A DNA stretch of 64,000 bases from Sphingobium estronivorans (lineage in GTDB: Bacteria > Pseudomonadota > Alphaproteobacteria > Sphingomonadales > Sphingomonadaceae), in assembly GCF_008692605.1 (NCBI RefSeq), contig NZ_LFCT01000007.1:1-64000 (forward strand), read 5' to 3'. Shown in pieces: positions 49,015-57,628 of this stretch. The notes under the pieces are model-generated. The model searched no databases. It saw only the letters and a list, made by a program, of their open reading frames with translations, and was not told the origin of the DNA. The position numbers were made by a program, and so were the translations under genes. How positions within the stretch are numbered: position 1 is the stretch's first letter; each line of letters opens with the position of its first letter.

Positions 49015-49611
49015 TCAGGCTTCTTCGGCCGGAGCTTCTTCGGCTTCCGCGGCGATTTCGCCCGGTTCCGCATTCGGATCGTAATCTTCGGTGAAGCCGC
49101 TTTCGTCCTTTTCGAACAGGTCGGCCATCACGTCGACGCCCTGCGACTGAAGCTCGGCTTCTTCCGGCGAGCGGGCGACGTTCACCGTGATGGTGACCGC
49201 GACTTCGGGGTGCAGCGCGACCTTGACGTCGAAGACGCCCAGGGTCTTGATCGGGCGTTCCAGCACGACCATCGCCTTGGTGACGTTGGTGACACCGTCA
49301 GCATGGAGCGCTTCGACGACGTCACGGACGGCGACCGAACCATAGAGGTGGCCGGCGTTCGACGACTGGCGGATCAGGACGATCTGCTTGCCGTTGACGC
49401 CTTCGGCAGCCTTTTCGGCGTCCGAGCGGCGAGCGGCGTTGTCGGCCTCGATCTTCGCGCGGTTGGCTTCGAAGACCTTCTTGTTGGCGTTGTTGGAGCG
49501 CAGTGCCTTCTTGTTGGGCAGCAGGTAGTTACGGGCGTAACCGTCCTTCACGGTGACGACGTCACCGATGGCGCCCAGCTTCTCGATCCGTTCGAGGAGA
49601 ATGATTTCCAT
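49015..49611 (-). CDS. rplI: 50S ribosomal protein L9
   Basis: L9 binds 23S rRNA at the base of the L1 stalk. The N-terminal domain has the typical IILLERIEKLGAIGDVVTVKDGYARNYLLP, followed by the long central helix and the C-terminal domain. It has 198 residues, longer than the usual 150 because of an acidic alanine- and glutamate-rich tail (from about residue 165). It is the last gene of rpsF-rpsR-rplI. Confidence 0.96.
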   Translation of the reverse strand: MEIILLERIEKLGAIGDVVTVKDGYARNYLLPNKKALRSNNANKKVFEANRAKIEADNAARRSDAEKAAEGVNGKQIVLIRQSSNAGHLYGSVAVRDVVEALHADGVTNVTKAMVVLERPIKTLGVFDVKVALHPEVAVTITVNVARSPEEAELQSQGVDVMADLFEKDESGFTEDYDPNAEPGEIAAEAEEAPAEEA

Positions 49612-49624
49612 GAGTCTTACTCCC

Positions 49625-49849
49625 TCACTTCACGATGTAGGGCAGCAGGCCCAGGTGACGGGCGCGCTTGATGGCCTGGGCCAGCTCACGCTGCTTCTTG
49701 GCGGAGACAGCCGTGATGCGGCTGGGGACGATCTTGCCGCGCTCGGACACGAAGCCCTGCAGCAGACGAACGTCCTTGTAATCGATCTTCGGCGCATCCT
49801 TGGCGGCGAAGGGGCAGCTCTTGCGGCGGCGGAAAAACGGGCGTGCCAT
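49625..49849 (-). CDS. rpsR: 30S ribosomal protein S18
   Basis: S18 is a small basic subunit that pairs with S6 on the platform of the 30S particle. It is 74 residues, with [12 protein letters not shown] at the start, [25 protein letters not shown], and [11 protein letters not shown] at the C-terminus. It lies between rpsF and rplI with 13-base gaps, the standard order. Confidence 0.97.
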   Translation of the reverse strand: MARPFFRRRKSCPFAAKDAPKIDYKDVRLLQGFVSERGKIVPSRITAVSAKKQRELAQAIKRARHLGLLPYIVK

Positions 49850-49862
49850 GTTTCAGATCTCC

Positions 49863-50285
49863 TTATTCGCCAGCCGGGGCTTCTTCGCGCTCGCGGCGCG
49901 GGCCACGATCGCCACGATCTTCGCGGGGGCCGCGATCGCCGCGCGGACCGCGCTCGGCGCGTTCCTGCTTGCGCATCATGACCGACGGGCCGGTTTCCAG
50001 CTCATCGACCTTGATGGTCATGTAGCGGATGATGTCTTCGTTGATCTGGGTCTGGCGCTCCAGTTCCGCAACGACACCGGCGGGGGCGTCGATGTTCAGC
50101 ATCACATAGTGCGCCTTGCGGTTCTTGGCGATCTTGTACGCGAGCGAACGCAAGCCCCAGGTTTCGACCTTGGTCACCTTGCCCTGCATTTCCTCGACGA
50201 TCTTGGTGGCGGTTTCCGCCAGAGCGTCCACCTGCGCCTGTGCCAGATCCTGGCGCGCAAGGAACACATGCTCGTAAAGAGCCAT
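49863..50285 (-). CDS. rpsF: 30S ribosomal protein S6
   Basis: S6 binds 16S rRNA with S18. The N-terminal [13 protein letters not shown] and YVMLNIDAP are conserved, and the protein ends in a low-complexity arginine- and glycine-rich tail (repeats of RGPRGDRG) of about 35 residues. The ATG at 50285 is preferred and gives 140 residues. It is the first gene of the S6-S18-L9 operon. Confidence 0.95.
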   Translation of the reverse strand: MALYEHVFLARQDLAQAQVDALAETATKIVEEMQGKVTKVETWGLRSLAYKIAKNRKAHYVMLNIDAPAGVVAELERQTQINEDIIRYMTIKVDELETGPSVMMRKQERAERGPRGDRGPREDRGDRGPRREREEAPAGE

Positions 50286-50572
50286 GGGTATTGCCTCATC
50301 TGTTGGCCGATCGCTGACGCCCACCCCATGTGGAACGCCCCTCCGGCTGTCGTCTCAAGCATTCTGCCGCGCGGCTGCGAGTCACCCCCGGGGCCGTGCG
50401 AAGCGGCGCCTATGACGGAAATGCGGGGGAAAGGCAAGGGCGGATCGTCGCAGGAAGGAGCAGCGATTTTGCCGTTCGCGCCGGGCTTGTCGAAGCGCCC
50501 GTCTTTCTTGCAGATAGAGAGAAGAGCAGGCTGCGACAAGTTCGGGCCGAACGGTGGGATAGGGGCTGAACC
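50286..50572. other. Divergent intergenic region rpsF / GntP permease
   Basis: This 287-base gap is the longest without a gene. It should hold the promoters of the rpsF operon (minus) and the permease (plus), but no -35/-10 pair stands out. I looked for an S6:S18-binding leader in front of rpsF and did not find its conserved features. An AGGGGCT site precedes the permease start. Confidence 0.4.
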
Positions 50573-51973
50573 ATGGCGGTGGGAATCGCAGCGTTATCTC
50601 TGATATTGCTGATGATCGCAGCCTATCGGGGGATGAGCGTCATCCTGATGGCGCCATTGCTGGCGATGCTGGCGGTGTTCCTGACCGATCCTTCCGCCGT
50701 TCCGGCCGTGTTTTCCGGGCTGTTCATGGAGAAGGTCGGCAGTTTCCTGAAACTCTATTTCCCGGTGTTCCTGCTGGGCGCGCTGTTCGGCAAGCTGATC
50801 GAGATTTCGGGCTTTTCGCGGTCCATCGTGACGGCGGTGATCGCTCTGGTGGGAGCGCAAAGGGCGATTCCCGCAATCATGCTGGTGACGGCGCTGCTGA
50901 CCTATGGCGGGGTGTCCGTGTTCGTGGCGGTGTTCGCAGTCTATCCCTTCGCGGCCGAAATGTTCCGGCAAGGGGATATTCCCAAACGGCTGGTGCCCGC
51001 GACCATCGGGCTGGGCGCGATCACCTTCACCATGGATGCGATGCCGGGGACGCCGCAGATCCAGAATATCATTCCGACCAGCTTTTTCGGGACGACTGCC
51101 TGGGCGGCGCCGGGGCTGGGGTTGATCGGATCGGCCTGCATCATGGGGTTGGGGCTGACCTATTTGGGATGGCGGCGGCGGGCGATGAAGGCGGCCGGCG
51201 AGGGATATGGCGCGCCAGAGACATTGGTGAATGAGCCGGACGCGGTGGATGAGGAGGCCGGCGTTCATCCGCTGATCGCCTTGCTGCCGCTGCTGGTGGT
51301 GGGACTGGGCAATCTGGCGCTGACCATGGCGATCCCGCGCATGGTGCCGGGGGCGGAGATCAGCGTGTCGCTGGCGGGGCTGGCCGAGCCTTTGGTGGTG
51401 AAGGTCGCGCAGGTGGCGGCGCTCTGGGCGGTGGAAGGGGCGTTGCTGGCGGGAATCGGGACGATCCTGCTGTTTGCCTTTCCGGTGGTCGCGCGGCGCT
51501 TTGCCGAGGGGTCGAGGGCGGCGGTCGGCGGCGCTCTGCTCGCGGGCATGAATACGGCGGTCGAATATGGGTTCGGGGCCGTGATTGCGGCGCTGCCAGG
51601 CTTTCTGCTGGTCAAGGAGGCGCTGAAGACGGTGCCCGATCCGCTGGTCAATGAAGCGATCACGGTGACATCGCTCGCCGGGATTACCGGATCGGCTTCG
51701 GGGGGTCTGTCGATCGCGCTGGCGGCGATGGCGGAGCAGTTCGTTGCGGCGGGCGATGCGGCGGGCATCCCGCGCGAGGTGCTGCATCGGGTCGCGTCGA
51801 TGGCGAGCGGCGGGATGGACAGCCTGCCCCATAACGGGGCGATCATTACCCTGCTGGCGGTGACGGGACTGACCCATCGGCAGGCCTATAAGGATATCTT
51901 CGCACTGACGCTGATCAAGACGCTGACCGTGTTCGTGGTGATCGCGGTCTATTATCTGACGGGGCTGGTATAG
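50573..51973 (+). CDS. GntP family permease
   Basis: This 466-residue inner-membrane transporter has about twelve helices. The profile matches GntP-type gluconate/organic acid proton symporters, including GALFGKLIEISGFSRSI, LTYGGVSVFVAVFAVYPFA and the C-terminal GMDSLPHNGAIITLLAVTGLTH. The substrate (gluconate, lactate or a related acid) cannot be told. No catabolic enzymes adjoin it. It ends at a strong bidirectional terminator. Confidence 0.85.
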   Translation: MAVGIAALSLILLMIAAYRGMSVILMAPLLAMLAVFLTDPSAVPAVFSGLFMEKVGSFLKLYFPVFLLGALFGKLIEISGFSRSIVTAVIALVGAQRAIPAIMLVTALLTYGGVSVFVAVFAVYPFAAEMFRQGDIPKRLVPATIGLGAITFTMDAMPGTPQIQNIIPTSFFGTTAWAAPGLGLIGSACIMGLGLTYLGWRRRAMKAAGEGYGAPETLVNEPDAVDEEAGVHPLIALLPLLVVGLGNLALTMAIPRMVPGAEISVSLAGLAEPLVVKVAQVAALWAVEGALLAGIGTILLFAFPVVARRFAEGSRAAVGGALLAGMNTAVEYGFGAVIAALPGFLLVKEALKTVPDPLVNEAITVTSLAGITGSASGGLSIALAAMAEQFVAAGDAAGIPREVLHRVASMASGGMDSLPHNGAIITLLAVTGLTHRQAYKDIFALTLIKTLTVFVVIAVYYLTGLV

Positions 51974-51981
51974 GTATAGGA

Positions 51982-52012
51982 AAACGCCCCGGAGACGATC
52001 TCCGGGGCGTTT
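51982..52012. terminator. Bidirectional terminator between convergent genes
   Basis: A perfect 14-bp palindrome, with arms 51982-51995 and 51999-52012 and a CGA loop, carries A-rich and T-rich ends. It lies between the GntP permease (plus) and the RcnB-like gene (minus), so it can stop transcription from both. Confidence 0.88.
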
Positions 52013-52017
52013 CTGGC

Positions 52018-52380
52018 TTAGCGGATCGCGCCGGTGATGACCGAAGCGATGATGCCGCTGGTGATTGCAACGAGGACCGCGTCATTGCCCGAGCGGACCC
52101 AGTGATAGCCGCGCGGCGGGGCATTCAGGCGGTAGCCGCGATAATTGTCGATCACCCGATAGCTGGTGGCGTAGCGGCGGTCGAAGCGCTGGCCCTTGGC
52201 CCAGCGACGGTGATCGTTCTTGCGAACGACCGTCTTATGCTTGACCACCGTCCGGCCGTGCGGACCATGCTTGACGATGCGGGTTTCCTCGCGATGCGGG
52301 GCGGCTTGCGCCTGGGCGGTGATCATCGGGCTGGCGACCATGGTGGTTGCGGCCAGGGCCATCAGAAACTTCTTCATCAT
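52018..52380 (-). CDS. RcnB-family small periplasmic protein
   Basis: The 120-residue protein has a signal peptide (KKFLMALAATTMVASPMITAQAQA), a basic histidine/lysine/arginine-rich middle (REETRIVKHGPHGRTVVKHKTVV), and the C-terminal RcnB-like region with YRVIDNYRGYRLNAPPRGYHWVRSGNDAVLVAI ending in a hydrophobic helix. RcnB in E. coli modulates nickel/cobalt homeostasis; metal function here is unproven. GAGGAG precedes the start. An operator-like palindrome lies about 130 bases upstream. Confidence 0.82.
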   Translation of the reverse strand: MMKKFLMALAATTMVASPMITAQAQAAPHREETRIVKHGPHGRTVVKHKTVVRKNDHRRWAKGQRFDRRYATSYRVIDNYRGYRLNAPPRGYHWVRSGNDAVLVAITSGIIASVITGAIR

Positions 52381-52507
52381 GTCGTTGCTCCTCTTTCAAT
52401 CTCGGCGCCGCTGTCCGGCGTTGAAACCAGGTTTAGGCGGGGCTTGTCGCAGGGATGTGTCGCAACGCGGCGAAGTTTGTCGGAAATTGTAACAGAAGCG
52501 CAATTAG

Positions 52508-52525
52508 TCTGAACATTCGTTCAGA
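52508..52525. promoter_or_regulatory. Operator-like palindrome upstream of the RcnB-like gene
   Basis: TCTGAAC (52508-52514), ATTC and GTTCAGA (52519-52525) form a perfect 7-bp inverted repeat with a 4-base spacer, typical of TetR/AcrR-type operators. On the minus strand it overlaps a possible -35 region (TTCAGA) 15 bases before TTACAAT. The regulator is unknown. Confidence 0.4.
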
Positions 52526-52557
52526 AATGTCGTCTTTTCATAAGGATAATCGACGCG

Positions 52558-53763
52558 CTATTCATGGCGGAGCGCGTCGATGGGGTTCAAGGCAGCAGCG
52601 CGGCGGGCGGGGAAATAGCCGAAGACGACACCGATGGCGGCCGAAAAGAGGAAGGCGATCAGGTTCACCTTTATGTCGAAGATGAAGGGTACCTGCATCA
52701 GCGGCGCGATGGCGACCGAGGCGATCAGCGCGAGGAACAGGCCGATAAGGCCGCCCAGGCAGGAGAGGACGATCGCCTCGACCAGGAATTGCATCAGCAC
52801 TTCGCGGGCAACGGCGCCGATGGCAAGGCGGATGCCGATTTCGCGGGTGCGTTCCGTCACGGACACCAGCATGATGTTCATGATGCCGATGCCGCCGACC
52901 AGCAGGGAGATCGCCGCCACCGCCGCCACGATCTGCGTCAGGATGGTGGTGGTGCCGGTCAGCGTATCGCTGATCTGCTTGGTGTCGAAGACGTTGAAAT
53001 TATCCTCCGCGCCCGGCTTCACCTTGCGGCGTTCGCGCATGAGTTCTTCCAGGCTGGCCTGGACCGTGCCGGTGTCATAGGCGTCGTCCACCGCGACCAG
53101 TATCTGGCTGATGTCGCGGTCGCCGGTGAAGCGGCGCTGGACGAATTTGATCGGCATGACGACGACATCGTCCTGATCGCCGAAGCCGCCTTGCCCTCGG
53201 GTCGCGAGCGTGCCGATCACCTGGCAGGAGACGCCCTTGATCCGCATCCGCTTGCCGACGGGGTCATTGCCCTGGAAGAGGTTGGTGCGGACCGTGTTGC
53301 CGATGATGCAGACGGGTTTTCCGGCCTCCTCCTCCTCGGGCATGAACAGGCGGCCGGTGTCGGCCTTCCAGCTTTGCACCTCGAAATAGGCGGCGGTGGT
53401 GCCGTAGACGGTGGTGGACCAGTTGCTGCCTTCGTAGATCGCGGTGCCGCTGGACTGGACCATCGGCGCCACGGCGCGCACACCGGTAAGCTGGTTTTCG
53501 ATGGCGGTCAGGTCCTGCGGCTTGAAGTCGGGCGGGCGCGGTCCGCCGCCGCCCCGGCCGAAGCCTTGCCCCGGACGCAGTTGCAGGACATTGGCGCCCA
53601 GCGAACTGATCTGTTCGCGCACGGCCGCCGTCGCGCCATTGCCCAGCGTCACCATGGTGACGACCGCCGCCACGCCGATGATGATGCCCAGCGTGGTGAG
53701 GAAGCTGCGCAGCTTGTGCCGGTTGATCGCGCGGAGGGCGAGGATGACGGTGGTGCCCAGCAT
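52558..53763 (-). CDS. MacB-type ABC transporter permease
   Basis: The 401-residue permease has the MacB/FtsX layout: one N-terminal helix (RSFLTTLGIIIGVAAVVTMV), a large periplasmic domain with a Gly/Arg-rich insert (GQGFGRGGGGPRPP), and three C-terminal helices including GGIGIMNIMLVSVTERTREIGIRLAIGA. In E. coli MacB the ATPase is fused to this part; here it is a separate gene directly upstream (1-base overlap). Together with the adaptor and outer-membrane protein it forms a tripartite efflux pump. Confidence 0.9.
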   Translation of the reverse strand: MLGTTVILALRAINRHKLRSFLTTLGIIIGVAAVVTMVTLGNGATAAVREQISSLGANVLQLRPGQGFGRGGGGPRPPDFKPQDLTAIENQLTGVRAVAPMVQSSGTAIYEGSNWSTTVYGTTAAYFEVQSWKADTGRLFMPEEEEAGKPVCIIGNTVRTNLFQGNDPVGKRMRIKGVSCQVIGTLATRGQGGFGDQDDVVVMPIKFVQRRFTGDRDISQILVAVDDAYDTGTVQASLEELMRERRKVKPGAEDNFNVFDTKQISDTLTGTTTILTQIVAAVAAISLLVGGIGIMNIMLVSVTERTREIGIRLAIGAVAREVLMQFLVEAIVLSCLGGLIGLFLALIASVAIAPLMQVPFIFDIKVNLIAFLFSAAIGVVFGYFPARRAAALNPIDALRHE

Positions 53764-54476
53764 CAGGCCTTCACCCTATTTTCGATGCCGTCGACAAGGC
53801 CGTCCTTGAAGTGGACGATGGTGCGGGCGAAGGCGGCCATGTCCGGTTCATGCGTCACCATCAGGACGGTGATGCCGCTGTTGCGGTTGAGGTCGGTCAG
53901 CAATTCCATGATCTCGATCGAGCGTTCCGAATCGAGATTGCCGGTCGGTTCGTCAGCGAGCAGCACGTCAGGCTGGGTGACGATGGCGCGGGCGATGGCG
54001 ACGCGCTGTTGCTGGCCGCCGGAGAGTTCGGCGGGCGTGTGGTCCCACCAGTCCTTCAGGCCCACCTTGTCGAGGGCGGCCATGCCGGACTGATAGCGGG
54101 TCTTCCCGTCCTCGCCGCGATAGAGCAGGGGCAATTCGACATTTTCCAGCGCCGTGGTGCGGGAGAGCAGGTTGAAGCCCTGGAACACGAAGCCGAGATA
54201 GCGGCGGCGCAGCAGGGCGCGCTGGTCGCGGTCGAGCTTCTCGACATGGCGGCCCTTGAACAGGAATTCGCCCGCCGAGGGCACGTCGAGACACCCCAAT
54301 ATGTTCATCGTGGTCGATTTGCCGGAGCCGGACGGCCCCATGACCGCCACGAAATCGCCTTGGGCGATGTCGAGGTCGATGCCCTTCAGCGCCTGAAAGG
54401 CGGTCGGGCCGGAACCATAGACCTTGGTGACCCCGCGCAGAGAGATGATGGGATCGCCGGAAAGGGAAGGCGCCAT
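53763..54476 (-). CDS. MacB-type ABC transporter ATP-binding protein
   Basis: This 237-residue ATPase has Walker A GPSGSGKST, the Q-loop FVFQGFNLL, the signature LSGGQQQR and Walker B DVLLADEPTGNLD, with the H-loop in VTHEP. It matches the LolD/MacB ATPase group. The ATG at 54476 lies 4 bases after the adaptor stop; the frame is open much further upstream but that part is not ABC-like. It drives the adjacent permease. Confidence 0.93.
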   Translation of the reverse strand: MAPSLSGDPIISLRGVTKVYGSGPTAFQALKGIDLDIAQGDFVAVMGPSGSGKSTTMNILGCLDVPSAGEFLFKGRHVEKLDRDQRALLRRRYLGFVFQGFNLLSRTTALENVELPLLYRGEDGKTRYQSGMAALDKVGLKDWWDHTPAELSGGQQQRVAIARAIVTQPDVLLADEPTGNLDSERSIEIMELLTDLNRNSGITVLMVTHEPDMAAFARTIVHFKDGLVDGIENRVKA

Positions 54477-54480
54477 CGCG

Positions 54481-56040
54481 TCAGCTTCCGCTCTGGCGGC
54501 CTGTGCCGCGCGGTTCGCCCGCCCGGTTCGGGGGCGTGGAAGGCGTGACGGGCGCGGTTTCCGGCTTCGAATCGCCGGAATTGCCGAGCTTGCCGACCGT
54601 CGCGGGGCTGCCGTCGGCGGATCGGCCGTTCCCTGTCTGGCGGTTGCGGTCGCGGGGCTGGCCGCCCTGCGATCCGCTGTCCGTAGCCTGATCCTCGGCG
54701 GGGGCCTGCTGCCCTTTGGCAAGTTGGCCGGTGATGACCTTCATGCCGGGCTTGAGGTCGCCGCCGGTGATGACCGTGCGTGCGCCGTCGCTGGCGCCGA
54801 CCGTCACCTGCACGGCCTTGGGATTGCCGTCGTCGCCCATCACATAGACGGTCTGGCTGCTGCCGACGCCGAAGCTGACCTGCCGGTTGGCGCCGCCACG
54901 GCGGAAGCGCCGGGGACCGGGGACGATCTGGCTGGTGATGCCGCCTTGCTTGCTGTCCGCGCTGGGTTTGAAGCGGAGTGCGCTGTTGGGGACGAGCAGC
55001 ACGTCGTGCAGTTCCTGGGTCACGATGTCCGCCGTGGCCGTCATGCCGGGACGCAGGATTTCATCGCCGTTGTCGACCGAGAGCACCGCCGTATAGGCGA
55101 CCACGGTTCCGCTGGTGCTACTGGTCGTGCTGCTGCTGGACGAGGATGAGGAGGAACTGCTGCTGGCGCTGTTCGAGCCGACATTGACCCGCGTGACCTG
55201 GGCCGGGAAGGTGCGGCCGGGGAAGGCATCGACCGAGAAATTGGCGGTCTGGCCCTGTTTGACCTGCCCCACATCCGCTTCGTCGACCGAGACCTCCACC
55301 TCCATCTTGGTCAGGTCCTCGGCGATGGTGAAGAGGACCGGAGCGTTGAAGGAGGCGGCGACGGTCTGGCCCGGTTCGATGTCGCGGGAAAGGACCACGC
55401 CCGTCACCGGCGAGACGATCTGGGCGATCGACAGGTTGGTCTGGGCCGTGGAAAGCTGCGCCTGCGACACGCGGACCTGCGCCTGTGCCGATTGCAGCGT
55501 GGCCTGCGCCTGATGATAGGTGGCGCGGGCGGAATCCAGTTCGGTCTTGGCGGGCACGCGGCCGCCCGAGAGCCGATAGACGTTGAGCTGACGGTCGAGC
55601 GTCGCTTTGGCCAGCGCAACCTGCGCCTGCGCCTGCGCGACGCTGGCGCGGGAGGCGGCGACCTGCGCGCCGTTCTGGTTCACCGAATCGACGAGGCGGC
55701 GGGTGTCGAGTTCGGCCAGTTTCTGCCCCTTGGTCACGCGGTCGTTCACGTCGACATAGACGGCCGTGATCTTGCCCGACTGTTCAGAGCCGACATCGAC
55801 CTGATTGATGGGCTTGAGGTTGCCGGTGGCGGAAACCGAGACGGTAAGGTCGCCCTTGCGCGCTTCGCGCGTCGCGTAATTGGGCTTGTCCTCCCCCCCG
55901 AAGCAGCGCGCGACGAGCAGGATGAGGACCAGCAAGACGATGCCGACGCCGCCCCGGATCGCCCATTTGCGCCACGGCTTTTCCGGCCTTGCGCCCAGAA
56001 AATCGTCGAGGTCCTGATCCTTGGTCACGTCATTGCTCAT
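54481..56040 (-). CDS. MacA-type periplasmic adaptor subunit
   Basis: The 519-residue protein is the membrane-fusion adaptor linking the ABC pump to the outer-membrane channel. After a cytosolic N-terminus (about 1-28) comes a transmembrane helix, the lipoyl halves (ITAVYVDVNDRVTKGQKLAELD and IVSPVTGVVLSRDIEPGQTV) flanking a long coiled-coil hairpin, and beta-barrel domains. An unusual run of 12 serines (55129-55164, about residues 293-304) interrupts the barrel. The C-terminal 100 residues are Pro/Gly/Gln-rich. The start ATG 56040 overlaps the channel gene. Confidence 0.9.
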   Translation of the reverse strand: MSNDVTKDQDLDDFLGARPEKPWRKWAIRGGVGIVLLVLILLVARCFGGEDKPNYATREARKGDLTVSVSATGNLKPINQVDVGSEQSGKITAVYVDVNDRVTKGQKLAELDTRRLVDSVNQNGAQVAASRASVAQAQAQVALAKATLDRQLNVYRLSGGRVPAKTELDSARATYHQAQATLQSAQAQVRVSQAQLSTAQTNLSIAQIVSPVTGVVLSRDIEPGQTVAASFNAPVLFTIAEDLTKMEVEVSVDEADVGQVKQGQTANFSVDAFPGRTFPAQVTRVNVGSNSASSSSSSSSSSSSTTSSTSGTVVAYTAVLSVDNGDEILRPGMTATADIVTQELHDVLLVPNSALRFKPSADSKQGGITSQIVPGPRRFRRGGANRQVSFGVGSSQTVYVMGDDGNPKAVQVTVGASDGARTVITGGDLKPGMKVITGQLAKGQQAPAEDQATDSGSQGGQPRDRNRQTGNGRSADGSPATVGKLGNSGDSKPETAPVTPSTPPNRAGEPRGTGRQSGS

Positions 56041-57502
56041 GGGGGCGGTTTTCCATATTCTGCCAGCCGCCGCCCAGCGCGTTGTAAAGCTGGGCGATAG
56101 CGAGGACCTCGTCAGACTGCGCGGCGGCAAGGCTGTTGCGCGCGCTGAGGAGCGTGTTTTCGGTGGTCGACAGCGTCTGGAAGTCGATCAGGCCGGATTG
56201 ATATTGGCTGCGCGCCATGATCGCGGCGTTGTTGGACGCGGCGTAGGCGGTGGCGAATTCGGCCTTGCGGGCGCGGGCGCTGGACAGGGAGGCCATGGCG
56301 TTCTCCACATCCTCCAGCGCGGTCAGCACGCTTTGCTTATAGGCGGCGAAGGCGCCGTCGGTGGCGGCCCTTTGCGAGCGGACCTGCGAGGCGATGCGCC
56401 CACCGTCGAAGATCACCTGCGCGACATTGGCGAAGACGCCGCCGGTGATCAGGCTGAACAGATCCTTGAAGGCGTTGGAGGTGGTGCCGATGTTTCCGCT
56501 GATGCCGAGCGAGGGGTAAAGCTGGGCCTGCGCCACGCCGATGCGCGCGGTGGCGGCGGCCAGCGCGCGTTCGGCGGCGCGGACGTCCGGCCGCTGGCGC
56601 AGCGTGTCGGCAGGAATGCCGGTGGCGATCTGCGTCGAGGCGGCGGGGATGGGCGCGGGGGTTTCGAGCGTGCGGGTGGCCTCGCCCGGCGCCTGCCCGG
56701 TCAGCACGGCAATGCGGTTGAGGCTGCCCCTCAGGCTCGCCTCCAGTTGCGGGACGGTGGCGTTGGTCTGCGCCAGTTGCGCCTTGGCCTGCTGCTCGTC
56801 CAGCGAGGAGACCAGGCCGGCCTGAAGCCGCCAGTTGGCGATATTGTAATTGTCCCGCTGGATCGTCTGGGTTTCGCGGGCCACGCGAAGCTGTTCCTGC
56901 GCGAGCCGGGCCTGCACATAGTTGGTGACCAGTTCGGAGACGATCGTCATCCGCACCTGGGCGAGGTCATAGCCCGATGCGGCAAGATCGGCGCGCGCGG
57001 CTTCGGCAGAGCGGGAGAGTTCGCCGAACAGGTCGATCTGCCAACTCGCGTTGGCGCCGACCGAATAGCTGCTCGACCAGTGGCTGGAGCCGGAACTGAT
57101 GGGAACGCCGTTGGAATCGAAGCGGTTGGCCGAGGTCTGGCTGGTGTAGTTCTTGCCGCCGCTGGCCGATCCGTTCACTTGCGGCAGGAAGGCGGCCTTG
57201 GCCTGACGCAGCGATTCCCGCGCCTGGCGCAGCCGCGCCTGCGCCTGCACGATGTCGAGATTATTGGCGATGGCGCGGTCGACCAGCGCGCTGAGCGCCG
57301 GGTCGTTGAGGCGGGTCCACCAATAAGCGAGATCGGCTTCGTTGACGGGCGCGGCATTGCCCTGGCTGTAGGCGGCGGGCACGCCCAGCGCAGCCGGCGC
57401 CGGAGCGCGATAATCGGGGCCGGCTGCGCAGGCCGAAAGGGCCATTGCCGTTCCGGCGATCCAGGCCTTGCTATATCGCACCTTTTCCTTGCACTCCGTC
57501 AT
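56030..57502 (-). CDS. NodT-family outer-membrane efflux lipoprotein
   Basis: This 490-residue TolC-like channel subunit has a lipoprotein signal (SKAWIAGTAMALSACAAGPDY, lipobox LSAC) and two OEP repeats with long coiled coils. GIPADTLRQRPDVRAAERALAAATARIGVA is the family signature. Start codons at 57526 (ATG), 57502 (ATG) and 57481 (GTG, with AAGGAAAAG before it) are all possible; the GTG would give the most compact signal peptide. It is the first gene of the four-gene efflux operon and is divergent from fabD. Confidence 0.9.
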   Translation of the reverse strand: MTECKEKVRYSKAWIAGTAMALSACAAGPDYRAPAPAALGVPAAYSQGNAAPVNEADLAYWWTRLNDPALSALVDRAIANNLDIVQAQARLRQARESLRQAKAAFLPQVNGSASGGKNYTSQTSANRFDSNGVPISSGSSHWSSSYSVGANASWQIDLFGELSRSAEAARADLAASGYDLAQVRMTIVSELVTNYVQARLAQEQLRVARETQTIQRDNYNIANWRLQAGLVSSLDEQQAKAQLAQTNATVPQLEASLRGSLNRIAVLTGQAPGEATRTLETPAPIPAASTQIATGIPADTLRQRPDVRAAERALAAATARIGVAQAQLYPSLGISGNIGTTSNAFKDLFSLITGGVFANVAQVIFDGGRIASQVRSQRAATDGAFAAYKQSVLTALEDVENAMASLSSARARKAEFATAYAASNNAAIMARSQYQSGLIDFQTLSTTENTLLSARNSLAAAQSDEVLAIAQLYNALGGGWQNMENRPHEQ

Positions 57503-57566
57503 CGTTAAAGGGACGCACGATTTCATGGTGAGGCAGTGAGGCGGATGCCTCAATGGCATTTGTGTC

Positions 57567-57586
57567 TCAAAGTGTAACGACTTTGA
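57567..57586. promoter_or_regulatory. Operator-like palindrome in the efflux/fabD divergent region
   Basis: TCAAAGT (57567-57573), GTAACG and ACTTTGA (57580-57586) form a perfect 7-bp inverted repeat with a 6-base spacer, centred between the divergent efflux operon and fabD. The GATAAAT immediately after it could be a -10 for fabD. It could control either side; no regulator gene is nearby. Confidence 0.4.
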
Positions 57587-57628
57587 TAAATTGCGCTTTT
57601 GGAGCGCCTCTGGGTCAGAAGGTGGATG

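Noticed and set aside
50286..50350. S6:S18-binding autoregulatory leader before rpsF
   Set aside because: The conserved bulge and loop sequences expected for that leader were not found.
52508..52525. LexA (SOS) box
   Set aside because: GAAC-N4-GTTC matches the Gram-positive LexA box, but alphaproteobacterial LexA uses the direct repeat GTTC-N7-GTTC, and the neighbouring genes are not SOS genes.
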